DNA from: Orobanche coerulescens
Lineage: Eukaryota; Streptophyta; Magnoliopsida; Lamiales; Orobanchaceae
Direction: 5' to 3'
DNA: 64,000 nt
Assembly (NCBI GenBank): GCA_033398695.1
Contig: CM065804.1
Span: 14,245,001 to 14,309,000, forward strand
The notes under the pieces are model-generated. The model was given only the letters and a program-made list of their open reading frames with translations, had not been told where the DNA came from and did not search any database. Each line of letters starts with the position of its first letter. Position 1 is the stretch's first letter. A program made the position numbers and the translations under genes. Shown piece by piece: positions 35,976 through 46,194 of this stretch.

Positions 35976-37085
35976 GAGAAAAACCTTACAACTCTCATCA
36001 ATTCACCATTTCCAAAACCGAAATCCTCAAGAGTCACAATATATATAGTCGAGGTATTTTGCTAGAATGGCCAAATTATCCAACACATACTCATGACCCA
36101 GAACTAATACGAACAACAAAGAAGCACACTATCTCAATAGCATCGTACGGCACAACCAGTATCACATAAGCTCACATATTCACACACATCCGCATGACTC
36201 CACACGCAATCTTAACAAAATAATTGAACTTTAAACTTACCGACGACAAAATCACACATAATGGCATCACTCGAAAATAGGGTGATCCTATACTCGACAC
36301 TAACACACATAGTCAATTAAGCACATTAATTCCCGAACACGATAATCATCTTTAAAAGAAAACCGTGATTGTAAATATATCGATTCTTTTGAAAAATAGT
36401 TGTAAACATTCATTTAGCACATATCGTTGATTACCAACCATTATATCCACAAAACACGTAATGTATGGGCAAGAAACTTGCCTCGATAATCGATACCGGA
36501 TACTCCAACGAACATGGCTCAACCGTGAAATCTCGAATGCCCACAACTCTCCGGCGGAAACGACGGTAACATAATCGATCGGGAAACGGCGAACGAAAGG
36601 GTTCCGACTCAAGTTCTTCGCAAGGAACCTGACCCTAACATCATACCATGAATAAATTGACGATCGTATGAGGAAGAATAATCGTAGAATGCCCGAATCC
36701 CCCTTTGGGACATTTTATCGAACACCTTCAAGGCGTCGATTATAAACTCAATAAAACGACGAATCCTCGGCAATCCAACTGTGTAAAAACAAGGGATTCA
36801 ATATAATACAACTTAATAATCATCAATCCATCACTATTCTAAGTTATGACGAATTAAACGGATGAAATCAAAGAAAATCCCCAATTTTCCCAAAACTAGG
36901 ATTTTAGGAAAACTAACCTTGATTCGCTGGATTGAAGGATGTTATGGAGTGATTAATCGATGATATGAGCTCCCAAACTTCGTGGATTCATAGTATAACA
37001 ACATATCTTCATGATCACCAAGGCTCCAGCCACGGACAGGGAAGGAAAGAAATGAAAAATGGGTGAAAATATGACTGCTCGGTCA

Positions 37086-37450
37086 TATTTATACTGGTGC
37101 AGCCTAGCGTGCGCTAACGGGCGGTCATAGTCGAGAATGTTCGGCCGGGGCCAGCCATCATGCGCTGGACACGTGCGCTGTCGGCCCGGGCCACAATCCA
37201 GAGACTTCCTGGACTAGACCGCTCGGCCAGGTAGCGTGCGCAGCCTTCCGGCCGTAGCGTGCGCTACCTTCCGGCCGTAGCGTGCGCTACCTGCCGGCCG
37301 TAGCGTGCGCAGTGTCCGACATTAGCGTACGCTACCTGCCGATCCTCCCGAGTCCAGAACCTCTCTGCCCCTACTGTCTCGGCCGACTAGCGTGCGCAGC
37401 TAACCGGACGTAGCGTGCGCTGCCTCCCGGCCATAGTGTGCGCTACCTTT
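37086..37450 (-). promoter_or_regulatory. F2 left LTR promoter: TATA box and GCGTGCGC cluster
   Basis: On the minus strand a cluster of TAGCGTGCGCTA-like near-palindromes (one exact palindrome, TAGCGTACGCTA, near 37323) lies directly upstream of TATAAATA (complement of 37086-37093). The right LTR repeats this at 47991-48375. Confidence 0.6.
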
Positions 37451-37810
37451 CGGCCAGAAGGCGCTTCTGGCCGGTTCTGCCTCACCCGCCCGGCGATTCG
37501 CACTCCGTCCGGCCAATGCCTCCACTCGTCCGGCCAGTGCCCGCAACCGTCCGGCCGATTCCCCCGGCCGTCGGCGGTGCGACCACCATGATTCGACGAC
37601 TCGATTTTCCGAAATCAAATGCGGGCGAACACGACAAAACACTCGGGGACAACATCATCGATCCGAAATGAAAACAACAGATAACAAATCATCACCTACG
37701 GTCATAAATGCCAAAATCAGTTGTCGAGAAAATAATACCGGCACTCGACAACTGGGAAATATCCGTAAAAAAAATCCAAAATAACCGGAACGAAAATCGT
37801 GGGTATTACT

Positions 37811-38484
37811 TTCTATGCCCCTACAAATAAGTTTCGTTCTGAAACTTAAAACAAAAGCAAGGCGAATCTCGACAACACAGCAGAGCTCCATGCAGTGTAA
37901 AGCCACTACGATCCGATTCAATACGCAAGAATGCTTACGAAAAGCAACGAGCATGAATCGCTGCGGTTGATAAAACTGAGCAATACAAAAATCAAATCAC
38001 GATTCCAACGCTGAAAGGTATGAAATTCCAGTAACTTAAATATTTGGAATACCAAATGCGAAGACAATTTCCAAACACTTATGGAAATTACGAAATGGCC
38101 CAGATGTTCAATAATCACGATTACGAGATCAAACAATAATGATTGTACAACGACGAACAAATAGCAATGATCGAACAACAATGATCAACTATGAAGTTCA
38201 CACCTCAAATCAAGACATCAATAAACTTGTAGGAATCACGAGGTGTTAATTTTGAATACGGTTCACAAGAAATCAATCCGAACTTGGAAAGATCACAACG
38301 ATATACACATCAATTTCGAACAATATCAGAACTCGCTTGAATGACAAAGGTGAGAAACAATACAAGGTCGGAAGCATTAACGAGCACAATCGCCTCAATA
38401 CGGTCGAACGAAATGGAAACGAGAAGAAAAAAATGTAGGTATTACATCATATCACCTTTAAAAGAGGTTTCGTCCCCGAAACCT
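37811..38484 (-). promoter_or_regulatory. F2 doubled hairpin and polypurine tract
   Basis: Hairpins lie at 37829-37847 (arms AAGTTTC/GAAACTT) and 38465-38484 (AGGTTTCG/CGAAACCT). The right copy is followed, in element direction, by TGTAATACC, an LTR-like start, and about 600 bp without genes before the second tract and the true LTR. F1 has the same unusual arrangement. Confidence 0.65.
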
Positions 38485-38546
38485 AAACAACGAGAATGAA
38501 GTGCTTGAATAGCAACCTTCCCGGCCATATCCTCTTGGTCCCGCAT

Positions 38547-38603
38547 CTAATCTCCATAACCAACTGTACCGCGGTCACGGCCGCGTCCTCTATCCCTCGT
38601 CAT
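38547..38603 (-). pseudogene. gag: F2 gag stub of 18 codons
   Basis: The minus strand opens MTRDRGRGRDRGTVGYGD and then stops. The Arg/Gly-rich start resembles the N-terminus of E1 and F1 gag (MLRGRGRGRG). The hairpin and polypurine tract follow about 60 bp later. Nearly all of gag and all of pol have therefore been deleted, leaving only the first codons of gag joined to the 3' end of the element. Confidence 0.6.
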
Positions 38604-40550
38604 ACTAAGCGGATTCTCACTCAATATGATTGCACTACTTCGCAAAAACAATATGCTAAAGTACCAACTTAGCATGACATATCACATAAGGTAACCAATA
38701 ACAACTCGAAAAGAAAATCCACGAGATATCCTTTTAAAGGAAATCTTTTGAAAATCCTTGGATTTGTATGCTATTCAAGATAAACTTTAAAAGTACTTTT
38801 GGTACCTCGGGTTGTTTCATCAAAACTTGTAAACAACATACTTTAACCGTCTCATTTTGAAATCATTTGCAAAGCAATATTTTCTGTGCAACCGGCATTG
38901 TCAAAATCACCACGCCACTACACACCATTATCACCGTTAATAACAAACAAGATAACCACGCAAGGTCATCAAATCATCCGTACATACTTTAATCAGTATA
39001 GGAAACTTTCCAAATCCGAGTTTGAAGTTTAAATCGAGTAAGATTTTTCATCTTTCACTATATATTTTTGAAAAATAAAAAAAATCGTATTGGTTTTTGA
39101 AAAAAAAAAATTTGTGTGAAAGATTTTTGAAAATCATGTACTCGAATTATTCGAAAATACAATAGTACGTTAAAAATCATTTCCGAAAATTCTCCCAACA
39201 CTACACAGAAATCAACGACGGTAGCATTTTACAAAATGTTCAAGGTACTTTAAAACAACTCTTTCAATACCGTCGAGGTTTTATTTGAGAATTCTAGGCC
39301 GGCCCGCAAATTTCAAACAATTTCCAAAGTTCATACGAAGCCGCCGATTTAATCGCAACGTCAAATTAGTTTCAAATTTAATTTTCCGTAACTTGCACAA
39401 ACTTATGAAAGTTTCAGGAAAACATTTTCGAACACGCACACATCTGACATAATTTATCAATTCATCAAACACAAGACAACACACATAGAATACAGTTACG
39501 GGTGATCGACTGCCAAGGTTAGGCCTAAAAGTTAAAATAAATGCAGTTCTCTAGCTTCTGTCCCAACTAACTAACGCGTGCTACAACAATTATTTAGCGT
39601 GCGCTATCCATGCTGCATTAGCACGCGCTATCCTCGCACTCAGCGTGGGCTAGCTACTCCAACTCAGCAACATCATCGCGAACATATATACGATATTACT
39701 AGAATCGATGGTCACAAATAAACAACAACACGTTCGAATCTTAAAGCCATCAATTTAACACTTCATGAGCAACCATCAAAAGACAATTGTCATCTAAAAT
39801 GGAAATCTCATCTATTAATAAGGAGAACTGTCTTAACTCATACCGAACGACTTAGCATTCACATCACTGTTTTAATCTAAAACTGGCAACACTGCCCGAA
39901 CAACAAGAACGTCATCACGTATTTCTCGACTAACAATCATAAAACCAATAAGTTGAAAGCGAGAGTCACATCTTGAGTACAATTTGTAGACCTCATTTGA
40001 GTTCAAAAACCGTGTTTTGAAAACTTATAATACAAGATAAAATATCGGTAGTTTGAATTCTCAAAAATTTTTGACCTTGAGGTCATCATACGAAAATCAA
40101 ACTTTTTCCTCCCTTTGGATGATGTTTTAAAACAAAATTTTCGTGACTCCCCAAAAACATGTAAATCTTTAAAACATCACATTGACGAATCTTTTCTTTG
40201 CGTAGCCACACCAAGACCATTACTCTTGTAAAAACGACTTTTATATATATATATATATATACACACACGTTGGCACCACTTTCATTCTAGCGTCATACGA
40301 GGATCAAACAACATATGCCACATAATCACAAATCACCTTTAAACTCCACATCATAATACAAAATCATACCAGCTCGTATATCACATGGCATAATATAGTA
40401 GGGAGACTTACATCCACAGATAGCACGAAGATGGTGGCTGCATCTTGATACTAATAACCTCCGACATCACAGACGACGCGTCGCGACACGACTTAGACAG
40501 ACACAATCTGACAGAACAAGACACGACAATACCCGACTGGACCCGACAGC
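38604..40550 (-). other. F2 leader
   Basis: Non-coding leader of 1.9 kb, AT-rich, with poly-A/T runs near 39060-39110. A GC cluster of GCGTGCGCTA/GCACGCGCTA units (39590-39655) and a TA/CA dinucleotide run (40243-40268) are present. No gene is recognised. Confidence 0.55.
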
Positions 40551-40551
40551 C

Positions 40552-40581
40552 TAGGTTTCCGCAACCTAAGCTCTGATACCA
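40552..40581 (-). promoter_or_regulatory. F2 primer-binding site with hairpin
   Basis: CTCTGATACCA (40571-40581) is the complement of the initiator Met-tRNA primer site, four bases from the LTR. The hairpin arms TAGGTT/AACCTA (40552-40567) match the F1 structure. Confidence 0.8.
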
Positions 40582-40987
40582 TAAATGTAACACCCCCAGA
40601 ATCAAACTGGGAATATTACACGCCGCATACCCTCTCCGTGAGGATCCACCAGGCTAGACATCGAAACCACATAATAAAATTACATACCGACATGATAAAA
40701 TACCGAATCCGTAGACCAACTTGGTCATTCGTCACTAACATACAAGTCAAAAATACACATTTCTATCTCGACTCATGCCCATGCAAGGGTAAACTACACT
40801 CACAAACGAAAAGTACGACAGCGGAAAAGACCATACACAAACTCCGACTAACTGCATCCAAAACTGGCCTTCATGTGATTAGTATCATACGCCTTCCATC
40901 ATCCTTCGCACTGATCCTGTGTTTTGCTCCCAAACCTGCATGTACCTGGATGCAAAAACAGACATCCACCCACCGAATACTTGGGGG

Positions 40988-42289
40988 TGTTATGAAGAAA
41001 TCCCTCACACTATGTCGCAAGTACACGGTGTCAATAAGTAATAAAGTGATAAGTAAGATATCGTTCCCTCGAGGACTGATTTCACTAAGTACCAAAATAT
41101 AGTCGACTCGTAATTTTATTTGAAGAACAATTATATAAAATTTATCTCTAACTAATTGCAGAAAAATAAATAGAAAATAGTAATAGTAATAATAATAATA
41201 ATAATAAAGGCGTAGGATTATGATTTTCACCTCAAACAATCAGGAATGATTTTTAGTTAATTCAATTCACTTTTATTCAATTAATTGTAAGCCAGGAATT
41301 CCTAAATTATTCTAAAGCCTCTCCCAAGGTCGATAGAAAATACTAATAATTATTAACTCGATATATTCCTATTCGAATTAGATAATTAATAGCTAAAACG
41401 GTTCATGAATCCCCATAATAAACAGGCTTCACAATTCCCATGAGTATATCCCTATCTCATGAAAATCATGATTTTTATCACAAGAACTATGCCTAAATTT
41501 CATCTCCCGAATCCATAAAGACATTCAAATCAATTCAATTGTTGGCCAGATATTTAAAAACCATTAAGAACAATGAGAAAAATCCAACTCAATACGAATA
41601 ACGAGTGAATTGAAATAAAAATAAATAAATCAAACCGTCATGTAATCGGCTACAATCACAATCCTACTCGAACAGATCTAGAAAATAAGATGCGGAAAAA
41701 TTAAGAAAAAACCGTAAGCGATCCGTGGTCTTGTCGTCGCTCCACGAATCTCTTCGTTTCCGCTCTCCCTGGATTCTTGTATTCTTCGATCCCATCCTAC
41801 GATGTCTTCCTCCTGCCCTTTTTCTGACCTTCAATGTTTATTTATAGCTATCCTTAGCCTTCAAAACGCGTCCGGGAATTAGGCTGAGAACAGGCTCCAA
41901 AAAACGACCCAGAAACGCGAAAGACTTAGCAAAACCGCCCCGTGGGCCGCGGCTCACTTAATCTGTGCCGCGGCCCCTAGTGTTCAGCGCAGATGCCTCG
42001 GCGCATTTTCTTCTTCCTGGGCCGCGGCTCAGCATCCTTGTGCCGCGGCTCACAGTACAGTTCGCTCGGCACTTTTTAGTCACCTTCGTGTGTCGCAGCC
42101 CGCTTTCCTTGTGTCGCGGCTCATGACCAGAAATTGCCGTTTTGGCCCGTTTTTCGCCGCTCGAGCTTCCGGTCTCCAATTTCCTGCAAAATATAAAAGA
42201 ATAGTGCATTAAAAGCTCATTTATGCAGATTTACATTTCAAATGATTATAAAAATAATGATAAATAAGCATATAAAAATCCGCCTAACA
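40988..42289 (-). repeat. N1 3' LTR
   Basis: This LTR of 1302 bp has an AAT microsatellite at about 41184-41208. On the minus strand, CCGCGG palindromes (41945-42125) lie upstream of a TATAAATA box (complement of about 41839-41846). Long open frames here lack homology and follow from low complexity. Confidence 0.85.
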
Positions 42290-44035
42290 AATACCCCCAA
42301 ACTTGAGCCTTTGTTTGTCCTCAAGCAAAAATTAATTCCAAACAAAAATTATCGTGAATAATCGTGCAAATCCATAGTGCTCAACTTAATCAATACTACC
42401 CTGAAAATCTCGAAGAACAATACAAGTATCGTAATAGTGAGTCACATCCAGGACACTGATTCCACAAAGTAAACATTTTCAGTGCTAATCAATCGTTCAT
42501 GAAGAAAATCAAGCTCAAAGATTAACAAGCGTGAATTTAATCAACCGCTAATACGAAGGGTTAGAGTAAACAAGCCAACTCGCCCAGTCCCACAATCTAA
42601 TGGCAAAATTCAAGAGTTTCATCATCAAAATTACTCCTCGGACAGTATTCCCTTATGTATGATCATAATAATGATTCGAGTTAACCACTAGGTTCGGATC
42701 TCGGGATGTTTCATCGGGATAATCCTAGGGTGGATTTCTATTCTCATGTATTGAGGAACCGTTTGACGTAAAAGACACTCATGAGGCACATGGATGCTTC
42801 TAGTTACTAAGTTCCCCTCTACAGCGGAGAAAAAACTCGAATAGCTATTCCCGTACGTCCGATTCAAGGTTGCTGTTTTACGCGGAAGTAAACAACGGGT
42901 CGCGTGAATACCCCCGGTTACTAGGATTCCCATCATCGGCAAATGCAATATTTCTAAACCATTAGTCTATTCAGGGTTGTCGTTTTACGCGAGAGTAAAC
43001 AACGGGTCACGTGAATACCCCCGGTTACTAGACTTCCCATCATAGAACATGTATAATATCTCGACTTTTTGGGAAAAACTGTCCGACTCTAAACTCACTT
43101 TAAGTGCCCACAAGACTCATGTTACTGGACGACTAGCTACGCGAAAAGTATAGCCAAACGTATAGACGGTGATTTGAAAACACGTATGTCTCCTTTCTTA
43201 TTTGCTAAGATTTCTACAAAAACGAAAAAATTTTGGACTTAAATGAATACTCAACGGAAACAGATATCGCTGACTGCAACTCGATCAAAAGTCAACCGTT
43301 TCTTCAAAAAGAAATCAGTATCGTAACATCAGTTTTACACACGGAAGCATGAAAAATTCACGAAAAATTCACGTTTGTGGCAAAAACCATCAATAGCATG
43401 CAAGGACACTAATTGCAGCGGCGCCAAAAACTTGTTGTGAAGACATGGAAATCAGTATCGTAACATCAGTTTTACACACGGAAGCACGAAAAATTCACGT
43501 TTGTGGCAAAAACCATCAACAGCATGCAAGAAAAATAAAGCAATGATGAAATCGCAATTTATAAACAAGAAGAATTAAGAAAATATCACATGCTTCAATT
43601 TATTCCACTACACATAAAATCATCAACAATAAAACTCATGTGAAAATAAAAGAGATAAGGAAAAGTGAATCTTATTCCAATTGAACGCCAGCATATGTCT
43701 GAGTGGAATCGTCTGTCAATCCATACTTCAAATAATGCCCAACATCACCAGGGACTCCCAAACTTAGTCTCTAGTCATGAAATAACTATAGACATTAGGT
43801 CAAGAAAGACTAGAATATGAAGAATAATAACTCATTGGGGTTATATAAAAATATTAGAGAAATAAGGGCCAACAAGAATACACGAATCCAAACGAAATAA
43901 CAAAACAAAGGAAAAAAACAAATTATTAACGAAAAATCAAATAAAAACAACTAACTAGAAAGCAAATAAAATGATGGGTTGCCTGCCATCAAGCGCTCTA
44001 TTTTACGTCTTGAGCACGACGTGGCAAATAAACAA
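42290..44035 (-). other. N1 interior: polypurine tract, tandem duplications
   Basis: The polypurine tract complement ATACCCCCAAACTTGAG starts at 42290. Two about 75-bp tandem units lie at about 42863-42936 and 42970-43043 (with GTAAACAACGGGTC and TACCCCCGGTTACTA). A 90-bp segment is duplicated at 43311-43404 and 43448-43530, separated by a stray primer-site sequence (43418-43440). GGGTTGCCTGCCATCAAGCG at about 43977 is a sequence I recall as common in plant gypsy and LARD interiors. Confidence 0.65.
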
Positions 44036-44773
44036 TTAACGTGGCTTCTTTCTAGGAAGATTGCCAAATACCCCCTTCTTGCAATTTATAAGCCTCTTAT
44101 TCCACAAGGGAGGCTTTGGTTCATGCTTGGTTGCCAAAAATAATGAGTAAGAATAATTATGCGGACAACCAAAAAATAATGGAAGAATATAATAATTATA
44201 AGGTATGAAAAAATAAGCAGAGTTCGAATGGGTAGATAATAAAGACATATCATGAACAACCTCATTAGAACTCAAAGAATCAGCCTCAACAAAATCAAAA
44301 GTAATGGGGCAAATCTCTCCCATTATGGATTTAGGAAAAATTATGCGTGGCACCGTTAATAAAATTTTAGGCACATAAGTGTTCACCTTATTATTCGAAG
44401 TTTGATGACAAATTAATGAAATTTCTTTGGAAACATCATCAATTGTAACTTCTTCTACAAGCTCATCACACATTATGTAATTATCAGGTGCTAGGAGATC
44501 GACCCTAAAACTCAGCATGTCTTTCTTCTCAACCTCCCCCTCTTCTTCACTACTAAAGCGATGAGCTGGAAAATAACCATAGTGAATCTCAAGACCACGA
44601 CTTGCACATTCTCGCTCAAGAGGGGTACTATTTGGATTTTTGAGAGCATTTACACAATGTTCAAACATGGTCTTTTGTTTCGGGGGAGGGGGCTGACTGG
44701 CCCTATTAGGCAAATTATTAAGATCATCGAAATTTATGAAATGCCAAGGGTCACGATAATCAAAGGAAAACAT
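44036..44773 (-). CDS. N1 single ORF, unknown function
   Basis: The first Met in frame is at 44773 (MFSFDYRDPWHFINFDDLNN), giving 245 residues to the stop at 44036-44038. The frame is open further upstream to the primer site but without an ATG, so the downstream start is preferred. The protein is acidic in the middle (SSEEEGEVEKKD, about residues 78-90) and ends with basic residues. I see no zinc knuckle, protease or polymerase motif. An open frame of this length in an otherwise stop-rich interior suggests past selection. It may be a diverged gag-like or family-specific protein of non-autonomous elements. No function is assigned. Confidence 0.6.
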   Translation of the reverse strand: MFSFDYRDPWHFINFDDLNNLPNRASQPPPPKQKTMFEHCVNALKNPNSTPLERECASRGLEIHYGYFPAHRFSSEEEGEVEKKDMLSFRVDLLAPDNYIMCDELVEEVTIDDVSKEISLICHQTSNNKVNTYVPKILLTVPRIIFPKSIMGEICPITFDFVEADSLSSNEVVHDMSLLSTHSNSAYFFIPYNYYILPLFFGCPHNYSYSLFLATKHEPKPPLWNKRLINCKKGVFGNLPRKKPR

Positions 44774-44887
44774 AATGAAGAAAATAAGAAAGAAACAAAA
44801 AATAAAGAAACTAAACTTCAAATTAAAATTAGAGTCGCCTGGTAATGATATTAGCAAAAAATCAGTCTCCGGTAACGGCGCCAAAAA

Positions 44888-45081
44888 CTTGTGAAGAAAT
44901 CCCTCACACTATGCCGCAAGTGCACGATGTCAACAAGTAATAAAGTGATAAGTAAGATATCGTTCCCTCGAGGACTGATTTCACTAAGTACCAAAATATA
45001 GTCGACTCGTAATTTTATTTGAAGAACAATTATATAGAATTTATCTCTAACTAATTACAGAAAAATAAATAGAAAATAGTA

Positions 45082-45112
<31 letters not shown>

Positions 45113-46194
45113 AGGCGTAGGATTATGATTTTCACCTCAAACAATCAGGAATGATTTTTAGTTAATTCAGTTCACTTTTATTCAATTAATTGTAAGCCAA
45201 GGATTGCTAAATTATTCTAAAGCCTCTCCCAAGGTCGATAGAAAATACTAATAATTATTAACTCGATATATTCCTATTCGAATTAGATAATTAATAGCTA
45301 AAACAGTTCATGAATCCCCATAATAAACAGGCTTCACAATTCCCATGAGTATATCCCTATCTCACGAAAATCATGATTTTTATCACAAGAACTATGCCTA
45401 AATTTCATCTCCCGAATCCATAAAGACAATCAAATCAATTCAACTGTTGGCCACACAATTAAAAAGCATTAAGAAAAATGAGAAAAATCCAACTCAATAC
45501 GAATAACGAGTGAATTGAAATAAAAATAAATAAATCAAACCGTCATGTAATCGGCTACAATCACAATCCTACTCGAGCAGATCTAGAAAATAAGATGCGG
45601 AAAAATTAAGAAAAAACCGTAAGGGATCCGTGGTCTTGTCGTCGCCCCACGAATCTCTTCATTTCCGCTCTCCCCGGATTCTTGTGTTCTTCGATCCCGT
45701 CCTACGATGTCTTCCTCCTGCCCTTTTTCTGACCTTCAATGTTTATTTATAGCTATATTTAGCCTTCAAAACGCGTCTGGGAATTAGGTTGAGAACAGGC
45801 TCCAAAAAACGGCCCAGAAACGCAGAAGACTCAGCGAAACCGCCCAGTGGGCCGCGACTCACTTAATCTGTGCCGCGGCCCCTAGTGTTCAGCGCAGATG
45901 CCTGGGCGCCTTTTCTTCTTCCTGGGCCGCGGCTCAGCATCCTTGTGCCGCGGCTCACAGTACAGTTCGCTCGGCACTTGTTAGTCACCTTCGTGTGCCG
46001 CGGCCCGCTTTCCTTGTGCCGCGGCTCATGACCAGAAATTGCCGTTTTGGCCCGTTTTTCGCTGCTCGAGCTTCCGGACTCCAATTTCCTGCAAAACATA
46101 AAAGAATAGTGCATTAAAAGCTCATTTATGCAGATTTACACTTCAAATGAATATAAAAATAATGATAAATAAGCGTATAAAAATCCGCCTAACA
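44888..46194 (-). repeat. N1 5' LTR
   Basis: It aligns with 40988-42289. The first bases differ at the inner end (TTGTGAAG versus TGTTATGAAG). The AAT microsatellite is longer here. Palindromes at 45850-46030 are cleaner than in the other LTR. The primer-site complement GGCGCCA lies just inside, at 44877-44883. Confidence 0.85.

Larger units (their letters stand above)
32900..37810 (-). repeat. F2 3' LTR (left), split by copia solo LTR
   Basis: It begins TGTAACACCCCC and ends at GGGTATTACT, where a final A is expected. With the solo LTR and one target copy removed it measures 2940 bp. It contains the hairpin pair (35254-35296), tandem arrays (35550-35975), a TATA box (37086-37093) and a GCGTGCGC cluster (37100-37450). 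Confidence 0.88.
40988..46194 (-). mobile_element. N1: non-autonomous LTR retrotransposon with GGGGG target duplication
   Basis: The plus-strand ends are TGTTA...TAACA. GGGGG flanks both sides (40983-40987 and 46195-46199), and the unoccupied site is seen at 35267-35271. LTRs of 1.3 kb (40988-42289 and about 44888-46194) enclose 2.6 kb. On the minus strand come a primer-site region TGGCGCCG (complement near 44876-44883), one ORF, repeats, and a polypurine tract (complement of 42290-42305). No RT, integrase or protease is present, so the element is LARD-like or a single-ORF type that needs enzymes from elsewhere. Confidence 0.9.

Noticed and set aside
37400..37671. Proline-rich open frame (also at 48323)
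   Set aside because: It is inside the F2 LTR palindrome cluster and differs between LTR copies.
40871..41239. 122-residue frame with a Tyr run
   Set aside because: The Tyr run is the N1 LTR AAT microsatellite read on the minus strand.
44036..44884. N1 ORF starting at the primer site (282 residues)
   Set aside because: The upstream part has no ATG and would overlap the primer site; the ATG at 44773 is preferred.
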